Shown here one piece after another: positions 1-9,238 of a stretch of DNA of 64,000 bases (the first letter of the stretch is position 1; every line of letters begins with the position of its first letter). The DNA is taken from NCBI GenBank assembly GCA_038396625.1, contig CP121688.1:2108001-2172000 (forward strand), given 5' to 3'. The DNA comes from G038396625 sp038396625. GTDB taxonomy: Bacteria > Bacillota > Clostridia > Peptostreptococcales > Thermotaleaceae. The translations under genes and the position numbers were made by a program. The notes under the pieces are model-generated. The model saw only the letters and a program-made list of their open reading frames with translations, did no database searches and had not been told where the DNA came from.

Positions 1-2618
1 GTTAATACATGCTCTAGAGCTTCATCTATTTTCGAAATATCTTTCGCTCCTGCTTGTGCCATGGTTGGTCTACCACCACCACCACCACCTGCAATTTTCG
101 CCACCTGTTTTATAATATTGCCAGCATGAATTCCCTTTGCTATTACATCCTCTGTTGCCATTGCTACAAAGTTTACTTTACCATTATTTGATGAAGCAAG
201 AACGACAACCCCAGAGCCTAATTTGTCTTTTAATTTATCTCCAAGATTTCTTAAATTATCCATATCCATATCTGCTAGCTTATATTTTATCACTTTTATA
301 TTATTTGTTTCAACCATACTATTTAGAATCTCAGTTGTTGCTCCGCTAGCTAATTTATTTTTTACAATTTCTATTTCTTTTTGGGCATCTTTTAATTCAT
401 TTAGTAAATTTTCTACTTTTCCTATAACTTCCTTAGGATTTGTCTTTAACAGTTTTGCAATTTCAGACAATTTAAATTCTTTTTCTTTCGTGTATTCATA
501 AGCTTTGTAGCCAGTAATCGCTTCAATTCTTCTAATACCAGCTGCCACACCGCCTTCTGTAACAATTTTAAACAATCCAATTTTACTTGTATTGCTTATA
601 TGTGTTCCCCCACATAGTTCCATACTATAGTTTCCTATGGAAATTGTTCGTACCACATCTTTATATTTCTCACCGAATAATGCTGTTGCACCTTTTTTCT
701 TTGCTTCCTCTAGCGCCATCTCTTCTGCTTGAACAGCTAGACCTTCTAGTATTTTCTGATTGACAAGTGCTTCTACTTTGTCTAATTCTTCGTCTGTTAG
801 GGATTGAAAATGAGAAAAGTCAAATCTTAGTTTGTCTGGTGTTACTAAAGAACCTGACTGTTCAACATGTTGTCCAATAATATCTCTCAAAGCTTGATGC
901 AACAAATGGGTTGCGGTATGATTTCTAGCTGAGTTTAATCTGTTTTCAATGTTTATCATAGCTTTTACAACCATCTCTTGTTCAATACTACCCTCTAGCA
1001 CTTCTCCTAAGTGTAATATTCTATCATTATTGGCCTTTTTGCAGTCATATATCTTTATTTTGCATCCTTCATTATAAAGTATACCTTTATCTCCTACTTG
1101 ACCGCCTCCTTCAGGATAAAAAGATGTTTTGTCTAGGATCACTGTCACTTGATCTCCTTGAGATACTGCATTGACAATTTCTCCATTTTTTATTAAGGCT
1201 AAGATTTTTCCAGACATTTCATAGGCTTCATAACCTTTAAAGTCTGACCGAATGTCTTCATGAAGCTTTGAGTAGATATCATCTTTCCACCCTTCCCCTT
1301 CTTGACTTTGTCGTGCTGCTCTTGCCCGCTGTCTTTGTTGTTCCATCTCTATTTTAAACGCTTCTTCATCTACGGACATCTTCTCTTCTTCTAAGATTTC
1401 CTTTGTTAATTCTAATGGAAATCCAAATGTATCATATAACTTGAATGCATTTTCACCTGATAAAACATACTTATTTTGTTTTTTCAGTTCCTCAATATAG
1501 TTTTTTAGTATTTCACTTCCTTGGTCGATTGTCTCTTGGAATCTTTCTTCTTCAATAGCAATGACTTTTTTAATATATTCTTGCTTCTCAATTAACTCCG
1601 GATAAGCTTCTCCCGATATTTCAATCACTTTATCTACTAATGTGATTAAGAATGTATTTTTTATACCAATGAGTTTTCCATGTCTGGCAGCACGTCTTAA
1701 CAAACGTCTTAGCACATACCCTCTTCCTTCATTACTTGGCATAATCCCATCACTAACCATAAAGGTAACAGAACGAACATGGTCTGTAATAATGCGAATG
1801 GATACATCCGTTTTTGAACTTATATTGCTATAATCTTGTCCTGATATTTTCACTACTTCGTCTAAGATATATCTTATTGTATCGATTTCAAATATAGAGT
1901 CTACATCTTGCATGATACAAGCAACTCTTTCAAGTCCCATCCCCGTATCAATATTAGGATTTGGCAAAGGATGATAATTGCCTTGTTCATCCTTATCAAA
2001 CTGAGTAAATACATGATTCCAAAACTCTATAAACCGATCACATTCACAGCCAGGCTTACAATCTGGTGCACCACAGCCATATTTTTCCCCTCTATCATAG
2101 TAAATTTCAGAACATGGTCCACAGGGTCCCAGTCCAATTTCCCAAAAATTATCTTCTTTCCCTAGTTTTACAATCCTTTCAGTAGGTAATCCTATTTTTT
2201 CATGCCAGATAGCATACGCCTCATCATCTTCTTCATAAACACTTATCCATAATTTATCTATAGGCATCTTTAAATATTTTGTAACAAATTCCCATCCCCA
2301 CTGAATAGATTCATTTTTGAAATAATCACCAAAAGAAAAATTGCCCAGCATTTCAAAAAAGGTTGCATGTCTTGCTGTCTTTCCTACATTCTCTATATCT
2401 CCTGTTCGGATGCATTTCTGACAAGTGGCCATTCGCTTTTTAGGAGGTACATCCGTTCCCATAAAATATGGTTTTAAAGGAGCCATTCCTGCATTAATTA
2501 ATAATAAACTTTTATCATTTTCAGGCACAAGAGAATAACTTGGTCTAACAAAGTGCTCTTTGCTTTCAAAGAAGTCTAAAAACTGTTTTCTTATTTCATT
2601 CAAACCCATTTTTTCCAT
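1..2618 (-). CDS. alaS: Alanyl-tRNA synthetase (3' end cut by window edge)
   Basis: Class II aminoacyl-tRNA synthetase that charges tRNA-Ala in the cytoplasm. About 872 codons are present. The family is usually near 880 residues, so only a few C-terminal codons are missing beyond position 1. Readable landmarks are the N-terminal catalytic core (HATFFEMLGNFSFGDYF), the editing domain (HTATHLLHQAL and CGGTH) and the glycine-rich C-Ala segment (GGGGGGRPTMAQAG) close to the window edge. The ATG at 2618 is preceded by GGAGG at a good distance. A T-box leader and a consensus promoter lie directly upstream, so expression should rise when tRNA-Ala is uncharged. Identity is very secure. Confidence 0.97.
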   Translation of the reverse strand, partial: MEKMGLNEIRKQFLDFFESKEHFVRPSYSLVPENDKSLLLINAGMAPLKPYFMGTDVPPKKRMATCQKCIRTGDIENVGKTARHATFFEMLGNFSFGDYFKNESIQWGWEFVTKYLKMPIDKLWISVYEEDDEAYAIWHEKIGLPTERIVKLGKEDNFWEIGLGPCGPCSEIYYDRGEKYGCGAPDCKPGCECDRFIEFWNHVFTQFDKDEQGNYHPLPNPNIDTGMGLERVACIMQDVDSIFEIDTIRYILDEVVKISGQDYSNISSKTDVSIRIITDHVRSVTFMVSDGIMPSNEGRGYVLRRLLRRAARHGKLIGIKNTFLITLVDKVIEISGEAYPELIEKQEYIKKVIAIEEERFQETIDQGSEILKNYIEELKKQNKYVLSGENAFKLYDTFGFPLELTKEILEEEKMSVDEEAFKIEMEQQRQRARAARQSQEGEGWKDDIYSKLHEDIRSDFKGYEAYEMSGKILALIKNGEIVNAVSQGDQVTVILDKTSFYPEGGGQVGDKGILYNEGCKIKIYDCKKANNDRILHLGEVLEGSIEQEMVVKAMINIENRLNSARNHTATHLLHQALRDIIGQHVEQSGSLVTPDKLRFDFSHFQSLTDEELDKVEALVNQKILEGLAVQAEEMALEEAKKKGATALFGEKYKDVVRTISIGNYSMELCGGTHISNTSKIGLFKIVTEGGVAAGIRRIEAITGYKAYEYTKEKEFKLSEIAKLLKTNPKEVIGKVENLLNELKDAQKEIEIVKNKLASGATTEILNSMVETNNIKVIKYKLADMDMDNLRNLGDKLKDKLGSGVVVLASSNNGKVNFVAMATEDVIAKGIHAGNIIKQVAKIAGGGGGGRPTMAQAGAKDISKIDEALEHVL

Positions 2619-2644
2619 TGTATCAGCCTCCAAAAATTTTTGAA

Positions 2645-2923
2645 AATAAAAATAAACTCTCATCCCATAGATAGGGACGAGAGTATTCTCGCGGTACCAC
2701 CCTACTTACCAAAATCATTGCGTAATTTTGGTCTCTCACTTGTAAATACCCAGCAGCATAACGTCTGCTAACCGTTAACCTCTACTTGATTTCAAGGTTA
2801 ATACTCCGAAGCTGCTTCCATAAACTCCAATCAAAAGTCTTTCAGCCATTGGACTTTCTCTCTATAGATTAGACATTTATATACTCCTCTTCATCATTGT
2901 TATTTTCTGTATTAAATATGTTT
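2645..2923 (-). promoter_or_regulatory. T-box leader of alaS (tRNA-Ala responsive)
   Basis: The minus strand carries the T-box core AGGGTGGTACCGCG at 2703-2690. A terminator stem follows (arms around 2655-2665 and 2673-2683, closing on GGGAC/ATCCC) with a T-rich tail. Upstream is a Stem I-like region. The probable specifier is GCA (Ala) at 2815-2813 in the context GGAAGCAGC; an adjacent GCT would also read Ala. The bulge UGGU pairs with an A73 discriminator, as expected for tRNA-Ala. The specifier call is inference from context; the T-box itself is clear. Confidence 0.93.
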
Positions 2924-2929
2924 TAATAG

Positions 2930-2958
2930 ATTATATAAAAATTAGTACTATTTGTCAA
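2930..2958 (-). promoter_or_regulatory. Sigma-A promoter of alaS
   Basis: On the minus strand, TTGACA (2958-2953) and TATAAT (2935-2930) are separated by exactly 17 bases. Transcription should start near 2923, giving a leader of about 300 nt that contains the T-box. Confidence 0.9.
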
Positions 2959-3010
2959 TTCATAAATATAGTATATCCTTATTGTAGGAAAATATCATAA
3001 AATATGAATT

Positions 3011-4237
3011 TTATGATCCTTTTACAATAAAATCCATCATATGTTTACCAATAATTTTTATACTGGCTGCAATAGGTATAGCAAAAATCATGCCGATAAT
3101 TCCAAGCCATTCATTTCCTATCAACAAAGCGAGAATAACCACAACTGGATGTATCCCAACGCTTTCTCCTACAATTTTAGGGGATATTATAGCACTTTCT
3201 ATCTGTTGTATGATTGTAAAAGCTATAATTACCCAAAAAGCTTTTGAGGGGTCGTCTAACAAAGCAAATACTACTGCTGGAACTGCCCCAATAATAGGAC
3301 CAAAATATGGGATGACATTAAATAGCCCTGCAATCATACCTATAAGAAAAGCAAAATTAACTTTGATGGTTAATAATGCAGTAATGCTGAGCGTAGCCAC
3401 ACAAGCAGCTACAATTAATTGGCCTCTAATAAATCTATTAAGTAGCGTATCAATATCTTTACAAATATTGGTCAATTCATTTCTAAAGTTTCTAGGAATT
3501 ATAAATCGTAATTTCTTTTTAAAATACATTGCGTCCTTTAAAAAGTAAAAAGTAAAAATCGGTATCAACACTAAACTGACGATTTGGGCAAATATGCTAA
3601 ATATACCACTTGTAATACTTTTAATCATGTCTAAAATATAATATTCTATTTCTCCAATATGACTTCTTATGGTTTCCTTGACTGAGGCAAATTGAGGAGA
3701 AAAATTATCGATCTGCTCAATTTTTATGTATATCCTATTAAGAAATTCATTTATTTCCTTTGTATATCTAGGCAATAGCTCTACTAAATTACGTGCTTCT
3801 CTTGTTATTTTAGGGGTGATTGTTATAGAAAATAATAGAATAATTCCTGCGATAGAGGTATATACAATGATTACACTCCAAATTCTTGCAATACCTTTTT
3901 TCTCAATCAAACATACAATTGGATTGAGTAAATATGCAAAAATTATTGCCCAAAGCACAGGTGCAAATAAATTCCATAAAAAAGTTCGAAACGTGTAGAT
4001 AATCAACAGTAATAACAATAAAATAATGCCTATCAAAAAATACAAGAAATATTTCTTCTTCATAATAATCTTTTTCTTATTACTAAGAAAGCTATTTCCT
4101 ATATTGATTAAATAATATATTAGAAAACCTATAAATAATGAAATTAACATACTTATAATAATGATTATTATGATAAATAAGTATGATATAGGCTTTGACT
4201 GAATAAAGCTAAAGATATTCCATCCGTTATTTATCAC
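3011..4237 (-). CDS. AI-2E family transporter (YtvI/PerM type permease)
   Basis: Polytopic membrane protein of 408 residues. Substrates of this family are varied and poorly known; members have been linked to autoinducer-2 export and sodium-dependent transport. The C-terminal half has the family signature region GLFNVIPYFGPIIGAVPAV, followed by GIHPVVVILALLIG and a last helix. An extra N-terminal helix with a run of seven isoleucines precedes the usual first helix. The GTG at 4237 has AAGGAG upstream, which supports the long form. An internal ATG (MKKKYFLYFLIG) would give a more typical length. It lies between a small membrane protein gene and alaS, which has its own promoter. The substrate cannot be inferred from context. 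Confidence 0.88.
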   Translation of the reverse strand: MINNGWNIFSFIQSKPISYLFIIIIIIISMLISLFIGFLIYYLINIGNSFLSNKKKIIMKKKYFLYFLIGIILLLLLLIIYTFRTFLWNLFAPVLWAIIFAYLLNPIVCLIEKKGIARIWSVIIVYTSIAGIILLFSITITPKITREARNLVELLPRYTKEINEFLNRIYIKIEQIDNFSPQFASVKETIRSHIGEIEYYILDMIKSITSGIFSIFAQIVSLVLIPIFTFYFLKDAMYFKKKLRFIIPRNFRNELTNICKDIDTLLNRFIRGQLIVAACVATLSITALLTIKVNFAFLIGMIAGLFNVIPYFGPIIGAVPAVVFALLDDPSKAFWVIIAFTIIQQIESAIISPKIVGESVGIHPVVVILALLIGNEWLGIIGMIFAIPIAASIKIIGKHMMDFIVKGS

Positions 4238-4298
4238 GGTATCTATCTCCTTCCAAATGATGTGGAAAGCAGCTAATAAATTAGCTGCTTTTAAAAAA

Positions 4299-4481
4299 CT
4301 ATCTGAACATACTTATAGATTGGATGGTATCAACTACATTGGCCATATTTTTCATCATTTTGTCACTTCGTCTTGCTAACATACGTCTTTGTCTTGGGCT
4401 CATTCTTTTATATGCATACATTCCTGTTGTAGCGCCAATCAATCCACCTGCAATTATACCTGATACAAATCTATTTCGCAT
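4299..4481 (-). CDS. Small glycine-zipper membrane protein, 60 aa
   Basis: No specific family is assigned. The N-terminal third is a hydrophobic helix with GxxxG-type spacing (SGIIAGGLIGATTGMYAY), followed by a strongly basic stretch (RMSPRQRRMLARR) and a polar tail. It resembles short YtxH-like proteins that insert one helix in the membrane. A strong ribosome binding site (AAAGGAG) precedes the ATG. It sits between the PRC-barrel gene and the AI-2E permease on the same strand, probably in one transcript. Function unknown. Confidence 0.7.
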   Translation of the reverse strand: MRNRFVSGIIAGGLIGATTGMYAYKRMSPRQRRMLARRSDKMMKNMANVVDTIQSISMFR

Positions 4482-4565
4482 ACGCTACACTCCTTTCTAT
4501 TAAATCCAACTGTTTTTGACAAAAAATTTTCAAATGCAAGATATTAGGATTTTTAAAGGGTCTGT

Positions 4566-5105
4566 TTATTCTAAAGAAAGTAACTTCTTTAGTCCTCCTG
4601 TATTGTGAATAATTAAATGATTTAAACTTTGGGTAATAACAATAGTATTTTGACTTAAATCTATATCTCCTTGTAGCGGTAAAATGGGTCTGCCTGCTAC
4701 TAAATCATCGAATAACCCATTTGCTAAACTTAAACCTAATATTTTTCCAGTGGACGCTTCAATCATGATATCTTGTACAATTCCCACATCATTTCCAGCA
4801 TCTGTAATTACTTCTGTTCCCAATATTTTTTCCCTAGACTGAAGTGCATAGTAATCTTGATTGGTAGCTTCAAAATTTTGGATACTATTACTATCATAAA
4901 TCGTTATAGCATCTTCTCCAATATTTTTTATACTTTCAAAAGCAATTATTTGTACATGATGAAAATAGCTACCTTCCTCTACCAATAATCCAATTACTTT
5001 TAAGGCATTATTACAATAGAGGATATCTTTGACTTCTGTAACCTTACATCCTTGATTTAGACAAATTACTGGTAAACCAATGATATCACTGCCTCTTTTG
5101 ATCAT
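4566..5105 (-). CDS. PRC-barrel domain protein
   Basis: Protein of 179 residues with two PRC-barrel-like halves. The first is near residues 1-80 (GLPVICLNQGCKVTEVKDIL). The second is near 90-170 (LGTEVITDAGNDVGIVQDIM followed by STGKILGLSLANGL). PRC-barrel proteins occur in RNA maturation, photosynthesis and sporulation contexts; no catalytic residues are expected. It follows mnmA on the same strand with about 95 bases between, and precedes the small membrane protein gene. The domain is confident; the role is unknown. Confidence 0.8.
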   Translation of the reverse strand: MIKRGSDIIGLPVICLNQGCKVTEVKDILYCNNALKVIGLLVEEGSYFHHVQIIAFESIKNIGEDAITIYDSNSIQNFEATNQDYYALQSREKILGTEVITDAGNDVGIVQDIMIEASTGKILGLSLANGLFDDLVAGRPILPLQGDIDLSQNTIVITQSLNHLIIHNTGGLKKLLSLE

Positions 5106-5200
5106 AATTAGATCCCACCACGCTTTTATTCATCAAGTAATTGTCTTATTATTAGGATGCCACTTCTCCGTAAAAAAATGCACTGGTTAACCTACTTGAA

Positions 5201-6304
5201 TTATCTTACTTTTTTAGTAATGGTTCCGCCTCCCATAAGAATCTCTCCATCATAAAATACTACTGCTTGTCCAGGTGTAATTGCTCTTTGTGGATGGTCA
5301 AAAACAACACGAAGTTCTTTTTCATTTTCTGGATATATTGTTGCATCTGCAGGATGTGCATTGTATCGAATTTGAGCCTTAACCTTAAGAGGATTTTTTA
5401 TTTCATTAATATAAATCATATTTACCTTATCAGCTATTAAGGCTGTTCCAAAAACATCTTTATTTTCACCTAATATCACTTCATTGGTTTGAGGATTAAT
5501 ATCTATCACATACATAGGTTTACCTAATGCAATACCTAGTCCTTTTCTTTGTCCTATTGTATAATAAACAATACCTTGATGCTTTCCTAAAATTTTGCCA
5601 TTTTTATCTACAAAATTGCCAGGACGGATATGTTCAGGTTTTCGTTGTGCAATAAACTTACCATAATCATTATCTTTGACAAAGCATATTTCCTGACTAT
5701 CTGGCTTTGAAGCTGTTATAAACCCTAATTCTGCTGCGATCTTTCGCACTTCTTCTTTAGAAGTAAATTGCCCCAATGGCATAAGTGTGTGCTTTAATTG
5801 TTCTTGGGTAAAATTATATAATGCATACGTCTGATCTTTTGCAACTGCATTAGATCTTTTAATCATATATTTCTTTATATCTTCATCATAAGTAATATTA
5901 GCATAATGTCCTGTTGCTACATAATAAGCGCCTAAGTTATGGGCTCTTCTAAGTAATTCTTCAAATTTCATAAATTTATTGCAAGCAATGCAAGGATTCG
6001 GTGTATTTCCAGAAATATACTCATCCACAAAATATTTTATCACTTTTTTTTCAAATATATCTTTAAAGTTCATCACATAGAAGGGGATTTCTAGTTCATT
6101 TGCTACTCTTCTAGCATCATCTACTGCAGATAAACCACAACATCCACCAGCGCTTTCTACTTCTATTTCTTCCATCTCTGGCCATACCTGCATGGTAATG
6201 CCAATTACTTCGTATCCTTGCTGTTTTAGAATATATGCTGCGACTGAACTATCCACACCACCACTCATTCCAACGACTACTTTTTTTTTATCCAATAAAG
6301 TCAT
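5201..6304 (-). CDS. mnmA: tRNA-specific 2-thiouridylase MnmA
   Basis: Adenylates and thiolates U34 of tRNA-Lys, -Glu and -Gln, taking persulfide sulfur from a cysteine desulfurase. The PP-loop GMSGGVDSS is at the N-terminus. The first catalytic cysteine lies in NPCIACNKFMKF and the second in DSQEICFVKD. The C-terminal beta-barrel ends in GGGTITKKV. The length of 367 residues fits the family. A GTG 12 bases upstream is possible, but GGTGAG lies just before the ATG at 6304, so that ATG is preferred. It lies directly downstream of nifS and nifU, the likely sulfur supply, although a terminator separates them. Confidence 0.96.
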   Translation of the reverse strand: MTLLDKKKVVVGMSGGVDSSVAAYILKQQGYEVIGITMQVWPEMEEIEVESAGGCCGLSAVDDARRVANELEIPFYVMNFKDIFEKKVIKYFVDEYISGNTPNPCIACNKFMKFEELLRRAHNLGAYYVATGHYANITYDEDIKKYMIKRSNAVAKDQTYALYNFTQEQLKHTLMPLGQFTSKEEVRKIAAELGFITASKPDSQEICFVKDNDYGKFIAQRKPEHIRPGNFVDKNGKILGKHQGIVYYTIGQRKGLGIALGKPMYVIDINPQTNEVILGENKDVFGTALIADKVNMIYINEIKNPLKVKAQIRYNAHPADATIYPENEKELRVVFDHPQRAITPGQAVVFYDGEILMGGGTITKKVR

Positions 6305-6377
6305 ATTCTCACCCACTTATTTTATTTTTACTTTTAGGCAAAATTCTTATTCAGATTTATGCTGTGCATTCAAATTT

Positions 6378-6401
6378 AAAGCCCAGGAAATCCTGGGCTT
6401 T
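6378..6401 (-). terminator. Terminator of the iscR-nifS-nifU operon
   Basis: Perfect 11-bp stem (AAAGCCCAGGA / TCCTGGGCTTT) with a 2-base loop. One arm overlaps the nifU stop codon. The transcribed minus strand continues with AAATTTG rather than a long T-run, so some read-through into mnmA is possible. Confidence 0.7.
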
Positions 6402-6843
6402 AAGCTTCATACTCTTCTTCGTCATGATCATGATGGTCTGCATTTGGATCAAAATCCTCTAATCCCTCTAACTGAAGGTTGTTTTTTCTTGCATAATCAA
6501 ATAAAGCAGCTTTTACAGCTTGTTCTGCTAAGACAGAACAGTGAACTTTTTGAGATGGAAGACCACCTAAAGCTTCTACCACCGCCATATTTGAAAGTTG
6601 TAAAGCCTCATGAATGGATTTGCCTTTAATCATTTCGGTAGCAATACTAGAAGTAGCGATTGCAGATCCACACCCAAAGGTTTTAAATTTTACATCGATA
6701 ATTTTCTCATCTTCTATTTTAAGATATATTTTCATAATATCTCCGCATTTAGCATTTCCTACTTGTCCAACACCATCAGCATTTTCAATTTCACCAACAT
6801 TTCTTGGATTCGTAAAATGATCCATTACCTTTTCTGTATACAT
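6400..6843 (-). CDS. nifU: Fe-S cluster assembly scaffold NifU/IscU
   Basis: Scaffold on which sulfur from NifS and iron are built into Fe-S clusters. The 147 residues match a single IscU-type domain. The three cluster ligands are visible as Cys33 (NAKCGD, with Asp35), Cys58 (FGCGSA) and Cys102 (KVHCSV). The C-terminus carries a His/Asp/Glu-rich tail (DHHDHDEEEYEA) that is not part of the core fold and may bind metal. The start codon overlaps the nifS stop by one base (TAATG), so the two are translationally coupled. Confidence 0.95.
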   Translation of the reverse strand: MYTEKVMDHFTNPRNVGEIENADGVGQVGNAKCGDIMKIYLKIEDEKIIDVKFKTFGCGSAIATSSIATEMIKGKSIHEALQLSNMAVVEALGGLPSQKVHCSVLAEQAVKAALFDYARKNNLQLEGLEDFDPNADHHDHDEEEYEA

Positions 6844-8024
6844 TATTGTTGTCCTCCCTTTACTTTTTCATATAATGGTGACATTTGTCTTAATCGATCC
6901 ACAATCTTAGGAATTTCACTAATAACATAATCTATATCCTCTGCCGTTGTAAAATCACCAATTGTTAATCTCAAAGAACCATGGGCAATTTCATGTGGTA
7001 GTCCTAATGCCATCAAAACATGAGATGGATCTAATGATCCTGAAGTACAAGCTGATCCACTTGAACCAGCAATACCTACCATATCTAAGCTTAATAGCAA
7101 AGATTCTCCTTCAATAAACTCAAAAACAAGATTTGCATTTCCTGGTAGTCTTTGTTCTGGATGACCATTGAGTCTTACATATTCTACATTCTCCATAATC
7201 CCTTGAATCAATTTATTTCTTAATGTAGTTAAATGATCGATATGATGATCTATATTCTCCATGGCTAGTTCTGCTGCTTTACCAAATCCTACAATCGCTG
7301 GAGTATTTTCAGTCCCTGCTCTTCTCTTTCTTTCTTGGGCACCTCCATGAATAAAAGCATGCATTTTTACGCCTTGTCTAATATATAATGCACCAATTCC
7401 TTTTGGACCATATATTTTATGGGCTGACATGGACATAAGATCAATATTTAGTTCTTGAACATTTATTTTTACATTTCCTAAAGCCTGTACAGCATCAGTA
7501 TGGAAATATACGCCTTTTTCTTTTGCGATTTGTCCTATTTCTTTAATAGGTTGTATGGTTCCAACTTCATTGTTGGCAAACATAATAGATATTAGTATGG
7601 TTTTATCCGTAATAGCATTTGTCAAATCTTCTAATGAGATCATGCCGTATTCATCTACATCTAAGTACGTAACCTCAAATCCATTTTTCTCTAAGTATTC
7701 ACAGGTATGCAAAACTGCATGATGTTCTATCTTCGTTGTGATAATATGATGACCTTTATCCTTATTGGCATAGGCAATTCCTTTAATCGCCCAGTTATCT
7801 GCCTCCGATCCTCCAGCAGTAAAATAAATTTCCTGAGACTTAGCACCAATGGCTTTTGCCACTCTTTCTCTTGCCATATCAACGCCTTGTTTTGCTTCCC
7901 TGCCATAAGCATATATGCTTGAGGGATTCCCAAATTTTTCAATAAAATATGGGTGCATTTCCTCTAACACTTCTTCTTTCATTGGTGTCGTCGCAGAATA
8001 ATCTAAGTAAATTCTTTTATTCAT
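6843..8024 (-). CDS. nifS: Cysteine desulfurase NifS/IscS
   Basis: PLP enzyme that takes sulfur from L-cysteine and delivers it as persulfide to NifU and MnmA. The 393 residues start with the typical YLDYSATTP. The PLP lysine is in SMSAHKIYGPKG. The active-site cysteine is in GSACTSGSLDPSHV, a long mobile loop of the group I type. It is the second gene of the iscR-nifS-nifU operon, 20 bases after iscR, with RBS GGGAG before the ATG. It likely serves both housekeeping Fe-S assembly and tRNA thiolation. Confidence 0.96.
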   Translation of the reverse strand: MNKRIYLDYSATTPMKEEVLEEMHPYFIEKFGNPSSIYAYGREAKQGVDMARERVAKAIGAKSQEIYFTAGGSEADNWAIKGIAYANKDKGHHIITTKIEHHAVLHTCEYLEKNGFEVTYLDVDEYGMISLEDLTNAITDKTILISIMFANNEVGTIQPIKEIGQIAKEKGVYFHTDAVQALGNVKINVQELNIDLMSMSAHKIYGPKGIGALYIRQGVKMHAFIHGGAQERKRRAGTENTPAIVGFGKAAELAMENIDHHIDHLTTLRNKLIQGIMENVEYVRLNGHPEQRLPGNANLVFEFIEGESLLLSLDMVGIAGSSGSACTSGSLDPSHVLMALGLPHEIAHGSLRLTIGDFTTAEDIDYVISEIPKIVDRLRQMSPLYEKVKGGQQ

Positions 8025-8044
8025 TTTATCATCTCCCTAAAAGT

Positions 8045-8494
8045 TTATATATAATACATATAGGAATCATTGCTATTCATTTTTTTGTGATCATCTATCA
8101 TATCTTGTAACGTAATGGCATCTACCACATCATTAATGCTGTCTCGTATTTTCTGCCATATCGTTCTTGTTACACAATAATCAGCCTTGTAACATTCTTT
8201 CTTATCATCTTCTATCACACAATCTGCTGGTGCCAAGGGTCCTTCTAAAGTACGTATGATATCTCCAACAGTAATATTTTCAGGTTTATTGGCAAGCATA
8301 TACCCTCCTTGGGCGCCCCTTACACTTTTTACAAGTCCAGCTTTTCTAAGGCTTGAAAAAAGTTGTTCTAAATAATGAATGGATATATTTTGTTTCTCTG
8401 CTATATTGTTTAAGGCAATGGGACCTTCCCCATAACTTAGTGCCAATTCAAACATGGCTTTTACGCCATACCTTCCCTTTGTGGACAATTTCAT
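8045..8494 (-). CDS. iscR: Rrf2 family regulator, IscR-like
   Basis: Winged-helix DNA-binding protein of 149 residues that senses Fe-S cluster status and controls its own operon. The N-terminus MKLSTKGRYGVKAM and the recognition region (NISIHYLEQLFSSLRKAGLVKSVRGAQGGY) are typical of Rrf2 proteins. Three cysteines (92, 101 and 107 by my count) sit where IscR ligates its [2Fe-2S] cluster. The gap between the first two is wider than in E. coli IscR (92/98/104). The presence of cysteines argues against CymR. It is first in the operon with a consensus sigma-A promoter. Confidence 0.9.
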   Translation of the reverse strand: MKLSTKGRYGVKAMFELALSYGEGPIALNNIAEKQNISIHYLEQLFSSLRKAGLVKSVRGAQGGYMLANKPENITVGDIIRTLEGPLAPADCVIEDDKKECYKADYCVTRTIWQKIRDSINDVVDAITLQDMIDDHKKMNSNDSYMYYI

Positions 8495-8544
8495 ACTATC
8501 GCTCCTTTCAGAATCCCAAGTAATTTACTCCGAATTCTTATCTA

Positions 8545-8573
8545 AGTATATTATACCCAACTAAATCTGTCAA
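8545..8573 (-). promoter_or_regulatory. Promoter of iscR operon
   Basis: On the minus strand, TTGACA (8573-8568) and TATACT (8550-8545) are 17 bases apart. The spacer contains TTTAGTTGGGTAT, which forms an imperfect dyad with the -35 region. That would be a sensible place for IscR autorepression, but the operator is only a suggestion. Confidence 0.8.
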
Positions 8574-8587
8574 CATTCAATTAAAAT

Positions 8588-8622
8588 AAAATTCCTCTGA
8601 TTTGATGCATCAGAGGAATTTT
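8588..8622 (-). terminator. Terminator downstream of the cysteine-rich protein gene
   Basis: Perfect 14-bp inverted repeat (AAAATTCCTCTGAT / ATCAGAGGAATTTT) with a 7-base loop. On the minus strand it is followed by a T-rich tail, so it insulates the iscR promoter from the upstream gene. Confidence 0.85.
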
Positions 8623-8671
8623 GAACCTAATCACGATGAATTTGTATACTTCTTATTTTATAAACTCTTAT

Positions 8672-9238
8672 TTAATCACAGGATGATTGAGCAAAGCCAG
8701 CAATGTGACAATTGGTAACAGAAATACTGCACTCATCTAATTCTAATGGAACTACTCTTACAAAGTATTCACAGCACCCAGGACAAGTGTTACACTCACA
8801 GTACATAAAGCTAAATGTGTGCGCAAAATTATCTGCCTCATCTGTTATTTCAAACAGCCAAGTATTTAATGATGTCTCTTGTCCGTCATTACATTTTTTC
8901 ACTAATTCAAACTCCATTCTAATAGTCCCATCTCCATTTCGACGGAAGGGAACAAAATGAACATTACTTGCAAATTCAATTTTTACCATGGGCTTACATA
9001 AACAAGTAGTATCTAACACCACGTTTGCTACAGTCTTTGGTCTACAGGCAGTGCATGGACTCGTTAAAGAAATACTTTCTCCATTATCTGCGAACGTATA
9101 TCCACTACCTGTACCGCATGCCATTATAATTGGTTTGGGTAAAGGATGACCTGGTGGATCACATTGCACACAATCTCGCTTAAACTTATCATCTTTTTTA
9201 TCATCTTTCCAGTCACAATCATATGATCTATAACCCAT
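8672..9238 (-). CDS. Cysteine-rich protein (DUF4489-like), putative spore-associated
   Basis: Protein of 188 residues with many cysteines, arranged as CVQCDPPG, CTACRPKT, CLCKP and CECNTCPGCCEYF, and no signal peptide or membrane helix. The central part looks like a beta-rich domain (MVKIEFASNVHFVPFRRNGDG). The pattern recalls clostridial DUF4489 proteins, a family without known function; that assignment is from memory and moderate. A strong RBS (AGGAGGG) precedes the ATG. It lies at the edge of the putative spore-surface region and has its own terminator. No sigma-K-like site was found upstream. Confidence 0.65.
   Translation of the reverse strand: MGYRSYDCDWKDDKKDDKFKRDCVQCDPPGHPLPKPIIMACGTGSGYTFADNGESISLTSPCTACRPKTVANVVLDTTCLCKPMVKIEFASNVHFVPFRRNGDGTIRMEFELVKKCNDGQETSLNTWLFEITDEADNFAHTFSFMYCECNTCPGCCEYFVRVVPLELDECSISVTNCHIAGFAQSSCD

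Noticed and set aside
3090..3548. 152-codon plus-strand open frame
   Set aside because: It lies fully antisense within the AI-2E permease gene, where the real frame has clear family motifs.
6192..6629. 145-codon plus-strand open frame across mnmA and nifU
   Set aside because: Antisense to the ends of two well-identified genes and crosses their terminator.
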